Shown: positions 44,764 to 54,516, counted from the first letter of the stretch. The stretch is 64,000 nt of DNA from FEN-1279 sp964400285 (GCA_964400285.1 CAYNTK010000004.1:201387-265386), one strand, 5' to 3'. Numbers and translations: made by a program. The notes: generated from the sequence alone by a model not told the origin.

Positions 44764-47700
44764 ATGATAAAATCTACTCAGGATTCTACTATACTTGCCA
44801 CAGACGATAATATTCAATCAAAATATAAAACAAAATTTCCGGTAGCTTTTTCTATTTCATTGTTACTTCTTTCCTTTGGTTTTATATCTTTGATTCTGTA
44901 TTATTTTAATCTTCAAAAAGAAAATATTGCAACAGATATAAAAAGAGATTTAGCCGTTATCGCAGATTCTAAAGTTAAACAAATTGAAAATTGGAGAGAA
45001 GAAAGATTCCTCGATGGTCAAATGATTTCTGAAAATAAGATTATGGTTAAAAACTTTTTATCTATTTATAAAAATCCCAATAATTTTTCACTTCGCAATG
45101 ATTTAGTCGATTTGTTCAAATCTATTTGTGATAAACATAGATATCTTACCGCAAGACTGGTTGATTCTGAAGGCAAAATGATAATTTCATATCCTTATGA
45201 TGCAATTAAAGTTGGCAGAAACGGACGTAAACACATTGCCATTGCTAAAGAATTAAGAAAACCTTATTTAAGTAGTTTTCATTTTTATGAAAATACCGAA
45301 AGAATTCATTTAGACCTCGTTATTCCAATTATAGATGAATCCAAAATAGATATTGATGTCTTCCTTATGTTTGAACTTGAACCAAATGATTATTTATATC
45401 CATTGATTTTATCGTGGCCTGTCGAAAGTAAATCAGCTGAAACTCTACTTATTAAAAAAGAAGGGGAAGAAGTCGTTTATCTGAATGAATTAAGACATAG
45501 AAAAAATACCGCTTTAAGATTAAAAATTCCTTTAACTAAAACTGAAGTCCCTTCTGTCAAAGCAGTTATCGGTGAAACAGGAATTACCGATGCAGTGGAT
45601 TATCGCGGTGTCCCTGTTATTGCTTTTATTAAACCTGTTTTAGGGACTGATTGGTTTATGATTGCGAAAATTGATAAAGATGAAGTATTCGAGGATATTA
45701 ATAGAAGTTCGATTTCCGTTGCTTTGTTAATTGTTCTGGTGATTTTTGTTGCAGGTTTCTCTATTATTTTATACTGGAGTAAACAAAAAGAAAAATATCT
45801 TAAAAAAATTATTGATGCTGATAGAAAACAAATGGCCTTAATTAGCCATTTTGACAATATTATCAAAAATGCAAATGATATTTTTATTTTATATGATGAA
45901 AATGCTAATATTGTAGAAGCAAACGAAAAAGCATTATCGGTTTATGGTTATACTAAAAATGAATTTTTGAAACTTAATCTTAACGACTTGCGTGCTCCAG
46001 ATATGAGAAGCGATTTAAAAGATACCATAAATTATGTTAAACACCATCCCGAAGGTTTATTGTTAGAAACTCGACATATTAAAAAAGATAAAACTATTTT
46101 CCCCGTTGAATCTAATACAAGATATCTTCAACTTGGCAACAAGTTTTATTTTCAATCTGTTGTAAGAGATATAACAGAAAGAAAACAAGCCGAAAATGCA
46201 TTACGAGAATCGGAACAGAAATTCTCAACAGCTTTTCGTTATAGCCCTGAAGGTATCGTTATCGTTTCAGCTAAAACAAATATTATTTTAGATATTAATG
46301 AAACTTTCTCTAAACGTATTGGATTAAAACGTGAAGAAATAATTGGAAAAACTTCTAAAGATTTAAATTTATATGTTGATTATAATAGAAGAATAGAAAT
46401 ATTCGAAAAGGCAAGTGAAAAAGGATATGTATATGGTGAAGAATGCGATATTAAGACAATGAATGGTGAAATATTGAATTGCTTAATGTCCGCTGTTGGT
46501 GTGCAAATAAGTGGAGAGCCTTGTTACATCGTTACTATTTCGGATATCACTGAAATAAAAAAAGCCGAAGAAAGAATCGAATATCTAAATAGAATTTACG
46601 CATTATTAAGCCAGATAAATCAAGCTATAGTCAGAATAAATAATAGCAAAGAACTCTTCGACAAAATTTGCAATATTGCTATAGAATTTGGAAAATTTAG
46701 TTTTGCTTGGATTGGTTTATTAGATGATAAAACCAATAGAGTTATTCCTGTTTCATTTGCAGGTTTTGAAAATGGTTACCTTGATATTGTAAAAAATGCA
46801 AAAGGCAACAATATAAAAGAAAATCCATTCCTTATAAAATTCTTTAATGAAGGTCAAAATATCGTCTCTAATGATATAAGCAAGGATAGCTTTCATGTAT
46901 ATGATAGAGAAGATGCTTTAAAAAGGGGATATAAATCTTCAGGTTTGTTCCCAATCAAAGAGGGTGGTAAAGTTATAGGTCTCTTATGCCTTAGTTCGGA
47001 AAAAATTAATTTCTTTACCGATGAAGAAATTAGATTGCTTGACGAAGTAATGATGGATATTTCTTTTGCATTAGATTATTATAAAAAAGAACAGCAGAGA
47101 AAAGAAACAAACGAAGCATTAATTAAATCCGAAAAAAAATTCAGAGCTTTATTCGATAATGCTGGTGATGCTATCATTCTTCTCGACGATTATGTTTTCA
47201 TTGAATTTAATAAAGTCGCAGAAAAAGTTTTTGGTCTTCAAAGAAACGATTTGTTATTTAAATCTCCCGCACAATTATCCCCTGAATTTCAACCTGATGG
47301 AACCCCTTCAAAAGTTTTAGCAAAAAAATATATGGATTCTGCTTTCGAAGGAAATCTGGTTAATTTTGAATGGCTACATAAAAAACCTGATGGAACTCTT
47401 TTTGAAACCGAAGTTACACTTAATAATGTATATATCGGTAGCAAAAAAATGCTTCTTGCAGTTGTTCGAGACATCTCAGAAAGAAAACGATATGAAGAAG
47501 GTCTAAAAGTTGCAAAAGAAAAAGCAGAAGAAATGAACAGAATAAAATCCAATTTCCTCGCTAATATGAGCCACGAACTCCGAACACCAATGACAGGAAT
47601 TCTTGGTTTTGCAGATATACTATCTAAATCACTTGAAGACCCAGAACAAAGAGAAATGGCCGAAGTCATTTATAAAGGTGGTCAAAGACTTACTAATACT

Positions 47701-48642
47701 TTAAACCTAATTCTCGACCTTTCGAAAATCGAAGCAGAAAAAGTTGATATTAATTTGATACCTGTAAATTTATTCGATGTTATTTCGCAAAGTGTGAAAC
47801 TTTTCGAAGGTGCTGCTAAAACAAAAAATATTTTACTCAAGTCTGATTTACAAAAAAATGTTTATTCTCTCGGAGATTACAGATTACTCGAACAGGTTTT
47901 GTCTAACTTAATAAAAAATGCTCTAATATACACTTATGAAGGTAGTATAACCGTAAGCCTATCTAAAAAGAAGATTGAAAATAATGAGTTTGCTGAAATT
48001 AAAGTTTCCGATACAGGTATTGGAATTCCAAAAGAATCTTTAAACCTCATTTTTGAACCTTTCAGGCAAGTAAGCGAAGGTTGGACCAGAAGCTATGAAG
48101 GTACAGGTCTTGGACTTACTATCTCTAAAAAATATGTCGAATTGATGAACGGTAAAATTGAAGTCGAAAGCGAACTGAATAAAGGGACTACTTTTACAAT
48201 TAGATTTAATGCAATTAATTCTGATAATAAAACACTTATTGATAAATCGGATTCTAAAGATAATAATTCCGAAATCAATTTAATTAAAAAGAAAAACGCA
48301 TTGCTTGTCGAAGATGACGAATTAACTGTAATCACTATTACAAAAGTTCTGAAAAATATTTGTAAACTCGATGTCACTAATAGTGGAATTCAAGCAATTG
48401 AACTTGCTAAGAAAAATAATTACGAAATTATTCTTATGGATATTGGTCTTAAAGGAATGGATGGACTCGATGCTACCAAACAAATCAGAAAACTACCCGG
48501 ATATAAGAATATTCCAATAATTGCAATTACAGCTTATGCAATGGAAGGGGATAAAGAAAAATTCTTTAAAGGGGGTTGCTCTCACTATATATCAAAGCCG
48601 TTTTCTAATGAAGAATTAAAAAGACTTGTCGCAGATTTATAG
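44764..48642 (+). CDS. Membrane hybrid histidine kinase, multi-PAS, GAF, receiver
   Basis: A 1292-residue sensor. Order: TM1 (about 26-47), a periplasmic sensor of about 270 residues (WREERFLDGQMISEN start, Cache-like), TM2 (about 320-341), PAS-PAC 1 (about 360-475, VVRDITERKQAE), PAS-PAC 2 (about 480-600), GAF (about 610-770, FSFAWIGLLDDKTNRV), PAS-PAC 3 (about 785-910, VVRDISERKRYEE), HisKA with MSHELRTPMTG (His937), HATPase with SNLIKNALIYT, DTGIGIPKES and GTGLGLTISKK, and a receiver domain with EDDE and phospho-acceptor Asp1226 in ILMDIGLKG. No transcription factor is adjacent, so the output is through an Hpt protein or by protein contact. The ligand is unknown. Confidence 0.93.
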   Translation: MIKSTQDSTILATDDNIQSKYKTKFPVAFSISLLLLSFGFISLILYYFNLQKENIATDIKRDLAVIADSKVKQIENWREERFLDGQMISENKIMVKNFLSIYKNPNNFSLRNDLVDLFKSICDKHRYLTARLVDSEGKMIISYPYDAIKVGRNGRKHIAIAKELRKPYLSSFHFYENTERIHLDLVIPIIDESKIDIDVFLMFELEPNDYLYPLILSWPVESKSAETLLIKKEGEEVVYLNELRHRKNTALRLKIPLTKTEVPSVKAVIGETGITDAVDYRGVPVIAFIKPVLGTDWFMIAKIDKDEVFEDINRSSISVALLIVLVIFVAGFSIILYWSKQKEKYLKKIIDADRKQMALISHFDNIIKNANDIFILYDENANIVEANEKALSVYGYTKNEFLKLNLNDLRAPDMRSDLKDTINYVKHHPEGLLLETRHIKKDKTIFPVESNTRYLQLGNKFYFQSVVRDITERKQAENALRESEQKFSTAFRYSPEGIVIVSAKTNIILDINETFSKRIGLKREEIIGKTSKDLNLYVDYNRRIEIFEKASEKGYVYGEECDIKTMNGEILNCLMSAVGVQISGEPCYIVTISDITEIKKAEERIEYLNRIYALLSQINQAIVRINNSKELFDKICNIAIEFGKFSFAWIGLLDDKTNRVIPVSFAGFENGYLDIVKNAKGNNIKENPFLIKFFNEGQNIVSNDISKDSFHVYDREDALKRGYKSSGLFPIKEGGKVIGLLCLSSEKINFFTDEEIRLLDEVMMDISFALDYYKKEQQRKETNEALIKSEKKFRALFDNAGDAIILLDDYVFIEFNKVAEKVFGLQRNDLLFKSPAQLSPEFQPDGTPSKVLAKKYMDSAFEGNLVNFEWLHKKPDGTLFETEVTLNNVYIGSKKMLLAVVRDISERKRYEEGLKVAKEKAEEMNRIKSNFLANMSHELRTPMTGILGFADILSKSLEDPEQREMAEVIYKGGQRLTNTLNLILDLSKIEAEKVDINLIPVNLFDVISQSVKLFEGAAKTKNILLKSDLQKNVYSLGDYRLLEQVLSNLIKNALIYTYEGSITVSLSKKKIENNEFAEIKVSDTGIGIPKESLNLIFEPFRQVSEGWTRSYEGTGLGLTISKKYVELMNGKIEVESELNKGTTFTIRFNAINSDNKTLIDKSDSKDNNSEINLIKKKNALLVEDDELTVITITKVLKNICKLDVTNSGIQAIELAKKNNYEIILMDIGLKGMDGLDATKQIRKLPGYKNIPIIAITAYAMEGDKEKFFKGGCSHYISKPFSNEELKRLVADL

Positions 48643-48658
48643 CTTCTGTTTCTGGTAT

Positions 48659-48853
48659 TTATTTCTTATGCAATGCATTATAAACATCCACCTGATTGCC
48701 TAATGTAAAAAGGTCATATATCCAACCTATTAAAAATAATCCTCCTGTTAATAAATATATAATTCCTACTGCAAATTTTTCCAAGTAAAATTTATGAATC
48801 CCAAATACTCCGAAGAAAAACCAAAGCAAATATGCAGCACCTTTTGATTTCAT
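48659..48853 (-). CDS. TM2-domain membrane protein
   Basis: A 64-residue protein if begun at Met7 of the longest frame (MKSKGAAYLLWFF), which removes a polar leader and fits the TM2 family; a start at 48871 adds MYKNQN. Two transmembrane helices flank a short turn with the TM2 signature FGIHKFYLEKFAVGIIYL and GLFLIGWIYDLF. Function in bacteria is not established. It is convergent with the hybrid kinase, 16 bases from its stop, and no terminator is evident between them. Confidence 0.82.
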   Translation of the reverse strand: MKSKGAAYLLWFFFGVFGIHKFYLEKFAVGIIYLLTGGLFLIGWIYDLFTLGNQVDVYNALHKK

Positions 48854-49042
48854 ATTTTGATTTTTATACAAATCTAATCTTTTTAACGCTAATACTCAAT
48901 TGTTAAATCCTGTTACAATTTGTAATGAAATATTACTTTTCATTAATGCTTTGAATTTATAAAATAAATATTTTAGTAATAAATTGTAGGGGAACATATA
49001 TTCTTAAATCTGATTTATTTTGAAACAAAATAAAATTGCTGT

Positions 49043-49282
49043 ATGAAACATAGAATCTCCTACTCAGTTGAAGAAAAACTTTATAAGATAGAATCAAAAC
49101 ACTTATTCGGTAAGTGGGAAACTCGGAAAAATTATTTGTTTACCGATAACGAAGGAAATATTATTGAAGTAAAAGGTTTTTCTACTTATGATGGTGCTTT
49201 GGAATGGATGAATGATAGATTTATGAATTTGTATGATACTAATAATTCAAGAAAAAATGATAATATAGGATTTGAATTTTAA
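49043..49282 (+). CDS. Small protein of unknown function
   Basis: A 79-residue soluble protein with ATG start and no signal or membrane segment. It is polar with several aromatic residues (KHLFGKWETRKNYLF, FSTYDGALEWMNDRF). I do not recognise the family. It is preceded by 171 bases of AT-rich DNA and followed by a strong terminator, which supports it being a real independent transcription unit. The alternation of charged and aromatic residues suggests a small alpha/beta fold. No functional inference is warranted from context. Confidence 0.55.
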   Translation: MKHRISYSVEEKLYKIESKHLFGKWETRKNYLFTDNEGNIIEVKGFSTYDGALEWMNDRFMNLYDTNNSRKNDNIGFEF

Positions 49283-49311
49283 AAATTTTTTCATTTATCT
49301 CTTTTTTTAGA

Positions 49312-49346
49312 TAAGAATGGCTGTTATAAACAGCCATTCTTATTTT
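49312..49346. terminator. Bidirectional intrinsic terminator
   Basis: A 13-bp perfect stem (49312-49324 with 49330-49342, core AAGAATGGCTG/CAGCCATTCTT), a 5-base loop and a T-rich tail. It separates the small unknown gene (+) from nrfA (-), whose stop is at 49351, so it serves both convergent units. Confidence 0.9.
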
Positions 49347-49350
49347 AAAT

Positions 49351-50835
49351 TTATTTATTATAACCTGAAGATATTTTACCCTGTCTCTCTTCTGCTGCTT
49401 TATCCCATTGAGGTAAAATTGTTTTTATAAATTCATCTTTAGTCTGAAATAATTTTGGCATATCCAAACCAATAAATTGCTGTGCTTTTCCCTTGGTTGA
49501 TATATCGGGTATTACAGGTGGTTGTTTACCTGCTTTCGCAAGATATTCTAACATAAGTCCAATTGCTTCCTGTGATTTTGAAATAGATGTCCCAAGTATT
49601 CTTGCAGATTCCAAAGGTGCATGAAAACTTCCTCCATGTGAAGCAGCTACAAAATCCCATCTCCACTGAGAATGTCTTATGAGTTTTAATATAGGTTTCA
49701 TCTGCTCTTCTGTTGCACCTGCATCCCAGCAAGCTTTTGCATATAGATGAGCTTTGACAAGATAATTTGTTGCTATTTCTGATAATTCAAGATTTTTATC
49801 TTGTCTATCATAAACATTTTTTATTAACTCGGATTCACTTACTCTGTGGCATACGGCACACGAACCAGAGATATTGGCAAGTGGGCTTTGTATTTTATGA
49901 TTTGTAAATTTTACATTCCCTTCGCTCTTATATGGCATATGGCAATCGGCACAGGATACTCCTCGCTCGCTATGTATTCCCATTTTATACAATTCATAAT
50001 CTGGATGTTGTGCTTTTAACATTGGGGCTTTGCTTATTGGGTGCACCCAATCAATATGGTCAATCTCATCATAATATTTTTCGGTTTCCTCTACAGAAAG
50101 CCCTTTATCCCATGGAAATGTAAGATATTTTTCGTCTTTTCCCTTGAAATAATATTCAACATGGCATTGTGCACAAACAAGCGAACGCATTTCCTGATGT
50201 GTTGATTTTGTTATATCCTTGCCCTGTCTCTGAAAAGCTTCCACTAAAGCAGGTCTCGTTATCCTTAAATTCATAGTTTTCGGGTCATGGCAATCTTGAC
50301 ATCCAATCGGATTTACTATTTCAGAACCTAAATCTTTCCAAGGTGTTTTATAAAAATTTGCTGCTCCAAGTTTATTCATCATTCTTGGAACATCTGTACT
50401 TTTACACGTCCAGCAAGTGCTCGGTTGCGGAACGTCTGTTCTCAAAGTCTTCCTTACATCTTCTACCGCCCAGTAATGTCCTCGACCTTGATTATAATCT
50501 CTTGAAAATGCATATCCCGCCCACATCACAATTAAATTAGGATACTTTGCAAGCATATCTATTTTTACAGAACCACCATGTTTACTCGCAAAAGTTGTAT
50601 CCAGTGTGTTTTTATACGTTTCGAATTCTCTCGGATAATTTTGTCCCCATATCTCATTCCTTGGTTCCCATTCACTTATTGGAGTAACTACCTGCATAAC
50701 AAGATTTGCTTCTGTTCTTCTTTCTATTATATTACTTGCAAGCAGACCAACTAAAAAAACTATAAATATTGTAAATATATACAATACCCAGCCAAACCAC
50801 GGCTTTTCTTTTACTAATTCTGAAATCTTTTTCAT
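49351..50835 (-). CDS. nrfA: Cytochrome c nitrite reductase catalytic subunit (ammonia-forming)
   Basis: NrfA reduces nitrite to ammonium with six electrons in the periplasm. Seen in 494 residues: an N-terminal hydrophobic helix (about 15-34), the diagnostic catalytic heme site CWTCK (141-145), and four CxxCH sites: CQDCH (179-183), CAQCH (221-225, followed by VEYYF holding the active-site Tyr), CADCH (295-299) and CAVCH (326-330). His277 in KAQHPDYE fits the active-site His region. Pentaheme layout and length are typical. NrfH, its membrane quinol dehydrogenase, is encoded 52 bases upstream. NrfA can also reduce NO and hydroxylamine. Confidence 0.97.
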   Translation of the reverse strand: MKKISELVKEKPWFGWVLYIFTIFIVFLVGLLASNIIERRTEANLVMQVVTPISEWEPRNEIWGQNYPREFETYKNTLDTTFASKHGGSVKIDMLAKYPNLIVMWAGYAFSRDYNQGRGHYWAVEDVRKTLRTDVPQPSTCWTCKSTDVPRMMNKLGAANFYKTPWKDLGSEIVNPIGCQDCHDPKTMNLRITRPALVEAFQRQGKDITKSTHQEMRSLVCAQCHVEYYFKGKDEKYLTFPWDKGLSVEETEKYYDEIDHIDWVHPISKAPMLKAQHPDYELYKMGIHSERGVSCADCHMPYKSEGNVKFTNHKIQSPLANISGSCAVCHRVSESELIKNVYDRQDKNLELSEIATNYLVKAHLYAKACWDAGATEEQMKPILKLIRHSQWRWDFVAASHGGSFHAPLESARILGTSISKSQEAIGLMLEYLAKAGKQPPVIPDISTKGKAQQFIGLDMPKLFQTKDEFIKTILPQWDKAAEERQGKISSGYNK

Positions 50836-50887
50836 ATAAGAATTATATTAATTTATAAAAATTAATTTTAGAATTTCAAAGTTATTT

Positions 50888-51505
50888 CTATTTCCCATTT
50901 TCTGTTTTCTTTGTACCTGTCATTTTTCTTATCCATTCTGGTATTATTGGCGATAATTTCGGAACTTGTGCATTTGGAGCTGAAGCAAGACTATTCACTT
51001 TACCATGCGGGGTTTCCTTGTGGCAGTCCCAGCAAACTCCCTCATTCTCCTCATCTTCTTTCCCTCCATCCCAAATTGCTTCGAATGTTTCATGATAAGA
51101 TAAAAATCCTTCGTGACATCTTTCACAATTTTCTTGAACCACCTCTCTGCCTGCATCTTTTATTCGTATTACTTGTGGCTCTGTTCGCAATGTGAAAATC
51201 GTCGCATGCCTTAATCCATCCTGTGCTTTGAATAAATATTTATTTACAAAATTATCATGTGGAACGTGACAATCGTTACAGTTTGCTACTCTCGCATGTG
51301 AACTGTGTTGCCAAGAATCGTATTGTGAATACATTACATGGCAGTTTATACATGTCTCAGGTTTATCCGATAAATAAGAACTTGCATTGCTGATATGAAA
51401 TAAAAAGATTGCTAAACCTGTTAAAATTCCGATTGCAACTATTACAGGAACTTTCCACCTGTCTGGTGGTATTAATATGAAAAATATTTTTTTTAATACT
51501 TTCAT
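50888..51505 (-). CDS. nrfH: Cytochrome c nitrite reductase small subunit (NapC/NirT family)
   Basis: A 205-residue tetraheme quinol dehydrogenase anchored by one N-terminal helix (VPVIVAIGILTGLAIFLF). Four CxxCH motifs are present: CINCH (followed by VMYSQYDSW, the typical Met-containing first-heme region), CNDCH, CERCH and CWDCH. It passes electrons from menaquinol to NrfA. It starts at an ATG overlapping the stop of the preceding methyltransferase by 4 bases (ATGA), so translation is coupled. Length is slightly above the usual 150-180 because of a C-terminal extension of about 25 residues. Confidence 0.96.
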   Translation of the reverse strand: MKVLKKIFFILIPPDRWKVPVIVAIGILTGLAIFLFHISNASSYLSDKPETCINCHVMYSQYDSWQHSSHARVANCNDCHVPHDNFVNKYLFKAQDGLRHATIFTLRTEPQVIRIKDAGREVVQENCERCHEGFLSYHETFEAIWDGGKEDEENEGVCWDCHKETPHGKVNSLASAPNAQVPKLSPIIPEWIRKMTGTKKTENGK

Positions 51506-52254
51506 TTTTTTATTTTTTTAGATGCAACTATAATCAAATCTTTTGATTTGTTTTTGTCGAATTTGTCTTTATTCAATGATGAATATACTTTAATATTTTT
51601 AAACCCTGTCTTCTTAAGAATTGTTGTCATATAATCCTTATCATAAGGATATAATTTTGTAGTAAGCAATTCGTAATCTTTCGTATTATCTCTATTAAAT
51701 CTTAAAATATTAAAATTAAGTGGCATCGTAAATAAATCATAAAATCTAACATACACATTCGGCGGATTTTGTGTAATATTAACTATTCTGCTGTCTGCTT
51801 TTTTAATTGCAGTATAGTTTAAAATTTGCAAAATTAAAATACCATCATTTTTCAGTATTTTAAAAATTTTTTCGATAGATTTTTTTATCTTACTTTTTTC
51901 AACCAATGCTAATGAATTTCCAAGCGAAACGGCAACATCGAATTCGGAATTAAATTTAGCAGGTATTTTTTCTATTGAATATCTATAGAATTTTAAATCG
52001 AGATTGAATTTTTTCGCATTTATTTTCGCTCTTTCTATCATTTTTTTCGATATATCGAATCCTGTAACCCTTATTCCGTTCAAACCAAGCGAAATGGAAT
52101 CGCTTCCCGTTCCGCATCCTAAATCTACTCCTGCCTTTATATCTTGTCTTAAAAATTTTTTCAATAAATCTTTCCTCATCGAAATAACCTTCGATGCATC
52201 TGTCATATTATCGAAAAAATCCGAAACATTATCGAAAAAATTTTGAACTTTCAT
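51502..52254 (-). CDS. Class I SAM-dependent methyltransferase
   Basis: A 250-residue methyltransferase with motif I GVDLGCGTGSDSISLGL, post-I GFDISKKMI, motif II/III region FDVAVSLGNSLALVE, and a C-terminal strand ending DLIIVASK. Related to small-molecule methyltransferases (Methyltransf_25/11 group). It is coupled to nrfH by an ATGA overlap and follows the porin gene after 11 bases, so it belongs to the nrf transcript, yet no methylation step in nitrite ammonification is known to me. Substrate unknown. Confidence 0.85.
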   Translation of the reverse strand: MKVQNFFDNVSDFFDNMTDASKVISMRKDLLKKFLRQDIKAGVDLGCGTGSDSISLGLNGIRVTGFDISKKMIERAKINAKKFNLDLKFYRYSIEKIPAKFNSEFDVAVSLGNSLALVEKSKIKKSIEKIFKILKNDGILILQILNYTAIKKADSRIVNITQNPPNVYVRFYDLFTMPLNFNILRFNRDNTKDYELLTTKLYPYDKDYMTTILKKTGFKNIKVYSSLNKDKFDKNKSKDLIIVASKKIKK

Positions 52255-52265
52255 TAAATTTTTCT

Positions 52266-53510
52266 TTAAAAGAAATAATAAAATGCTACTAATCCTCTTA
52301 TATTTGATATAGATTTTGTATTTTCTACTTTACCTTTATCGTTTGCATTTGGAGTTCCATAAGATGCTGATGTATATTCTATTTCACCTGCAATCCTTGT
52401 TTTTCCTAAATTAAATACTACCCTTGGTGATACTCTGAATAATCCGTCTATATTATAACCTCTTGAATAAAAATATTGTGATGATGCACTGTAAAGATTA
52501 TCGTCTGCCCCAAGATTTTTTGTATAACCACCAAAAATACCAATCTCGATTTCTTTACCTCCTGATATCTCACCCCATAATGAAAATATATTAATTGGAG
52601 AGTATGTTTCGTATCCATTTGCTGTATCTATTGTTTTTACTGCATATCCTCCAAGCATAAACATATTAGCAATATTTTTACCCCATATTCCTTCGAGCTT
52701 TATTGTTACTGGTTCGATATTAATTTTTGTGTAACCTTCTAATGCAATACCATTAACTTTTTCGTCTGTTATAACATTTTTAGTTGTAACAATTCTTGGG
52801 GTCAAAGTTTTAAAATCTCCACTCGCTCCAAATAAAAATTTTTCGGATTTGTATTGCATTCCGAAATTTAATCCAGGAATTGCTGAATTTCTTAAATAAA
52901 TAGAGCTAAGTCCTGAAGGCCCGTAATCCTGAAAATCCCTTTCTGAATATAATGTAAATATTGTGCTAAATTCTTTAGAGAGTTTTTGTGTTAACCTTAA
53001 CTGTGGATTTCTTGTAAATGGTTGAAAAGGTGCACCTGTATTGAATGATACAGTCCCCGGAAAACAATCCGTTACAAACATCGGATGCCAAAATTGTCCC
53101 GCCATTATTGATGTCTGCTCCCAATCTAAATTTACTGTAGCGTGCCTTAACCTAAATCCATTAACATCTGCATCTGAAGTTCCAAAAAATTCCCCCTCTA
53201 TCATTGCAGATGTTTTTGCCCCTAATGCATCAGGTCCGGTTATCTTTCCGTTTATTCTTGTCTGAATTGATAAGAAATTAAAATTTGGTTTTGCATTAAT
53301 ATCGGAATTGTTTTTATCCATTAGTTCCGGTTGAGGATAAAATAGAAAATGACCTTCTCTTGCATTTACCGTTTGTCTGGAATCAAAAAAGAAATCCGAT
53401 TTCACAAAACCGGAAAAACTAATTCCCCATTTTGAATCCTTTTTCTCCTGTGATAATATTACTGATGTAAAAATAAAAAATAAAATGAAAATTGTAAAAA
53501 ATTTTTTCAT
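52266..53510 (-). CDS. Porin-like outer-membrane beta-barrel protein
   Basis: A 414-residue exported protein: signal peptide FFTIFILFFIFTSVILSQ, then a barrel of about 16 amphipathic strands (for example FSGFVKSDFFFDSR, FRLRHATVNLDWEQTSIMAG, FLFGASGDFKTL, IKLEGIWGKNIAN and the terminal GLVAFYYFF ending in aromatic residues). It resembles Bacteroidota DcaP/OprP-like porins with the recurring phrase AGQFWHPMF. As second gene of the nrf group it may let nitrite or another anion into the periplasm; that is inference from context. Confidence 0.75.
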   Translation of the reverse strand: MKKFFTIFILFFIFTSVILSQEKKDSKWGISFSGFVKSDFFFDSRQTVNAREGHFLFYPQPELMDKNNSDINAKPNFNFLSIQTRINGKITGPDALGAKTSAMIEGEFFGTSDADVNGFRLRHATVNLDWEQTSIMAGQFWHPMFVTDCFPGTVSFNTGAPFQPFTRNPQLRLTQKLSKEFSTIFTLYSERDFQDYGPSGLSSIYLRNSAIPGLNFGMQYKSEKFLFGASGDFKTLTPRIVTTKNVITDEKVNGIALEGYTKINIEPVTIKLEGIWGKNIANMFMLGGYAVKTIDTANGYETYSPINIFSLWGEISGGKEIEIGIFGGYTKNLGADDNLYSASSQYFYSRGYNIDGLFRVSPRVVFNLGKTRIAGEIEYTSASYGTPNANDKGKVENTKSISNIRGLVAFYYFF

Positions 53511-53622
53511 ATAAATGATTTTTTTGGGTTTATGAATTACTCAAAATAGTCTTTTTTTAATAATTTAAATATAAAAATTTTTGTATCATTAAATCCTTAA
53601 TTCATCAAAGAAAATTAAACTG

Positions 53623-54501
53623 CTAATTATTCATTATCCATTGCTCACTTAAAATATCACCCCTTATTCCAACAACAATAAGTTTAAGTGGTATTTTTCG
53701 TTCGGCTTTTTGCATCGCTGTTTGTGCTATCCTTAATAGACCCCCGCAACAAGGTACTTCCATTATCATAACTGTCAATGTATTTATATTCGATTCATCT
53801 ATCATAGCTGTAATTTTTTCGATATAAATTTCCATATTAGAATCGAGTTTTGGACAGGCAATACCAAGTGCTTTCCCTTTTAAAAATTTACTATGAAAAT
53901 TTCCAAGACTAAATGCCGCACAATCAGCTGCTAATAACACATCTGCTTTTTGAAAATATGAAGCACCGGGATTTATAAGATGCATTTGAATAGGCCACTG
54001 ATTTAATGCTGATGGCTGCTCTTCTAAAGTTTCAGTAACACTGTGGCTATTATCTTTTTTAAAATCAATCACTTTTGAACCAGGGCATGATGAACCACCC
54101 GAATTCTTTGACATTATATTAAACATAGATTTGTTATTATTTAATTTTGATAAGTCGATATCATAATTGTTTTCTTTTAAATATTCTATTGCTTGATTGT
54201 AATACTTCATTTCATTATGCTCATACAAATGCTTTAAATGAGCAATTACTGTATTCTCACCTTGTTTTACGATTCTCTCCATAACGGCTACTTCATCATA
54301 AGGTTGTGCTTCTCTTTTTTCCAATGTTATCGCTTCCTGTGGGCATTCTCCAATGCAAGCACCTAAACCATCGCAAAATAGCTCACTTATAAGTCGTGCT
54401 TTTCCGTCGATGATTTGCAATGCACCTTCATTACATCCCTCTACGCAAATGCCACAGCCATCACATTTTTCTTCATTAATTTTTATTATTGTTCTTTCCA
54501 T
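53623..54501 (-). CDS. Two-cluster ferredoxin-like iron-sulfur protein
   Basis: A 292-residue cytoplasmic protein starting at ATG 54501 (MERTIIKINEEK); an upstream TTG at 54519 would lie before the predicted transcription start. Residues about 10-60 are ferredoxin-like: CDGCGICVEGC gives a full [4Fe-4S] site, while the second reads CDGLGACIGECP, with Leu in place of one Cys. The C-terminal part has further cysteines (LLAADCAAFSL, GIACPKLD, EVPCCGGLL). Relatives are commonly found beside hydroxylamine reductase (hcp) and in nitrosative-stress regulons. Probably an electron carrier or redox protein for nitrogen-oxide metabolism; no direct evidence for the reaction. First gene of the nrf group. 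Confidence 0.8.
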   Translation of the reverse strand: MERTIIKINEEKCDGCGICVEGCNEGALQIIDGKARLISELFCDGLGACIGECPQEAITLEKREAQPYDEVAVMERIVKQGENTVIAHLKHLYEHNEMKYYNQAIEYLKENNYDIDLSKLNNNKSMFNIMSKNSGGSSCPGSKVIDFKKDNSHSVTETLEEQPSALNQWPIQMHLINPGASYFQKADVLLAADCAAFSLGNFHSKFLKGKALGIACPKLDSNMEIYIEKITAMIDESNINTLTVMIMEVPCCGGLLRIAQTAMQKAERKIPLKLIVVGIRGDILSEQWIMNN

Positions 54502-54516
54502 TTTTTCTTTTTTAAA

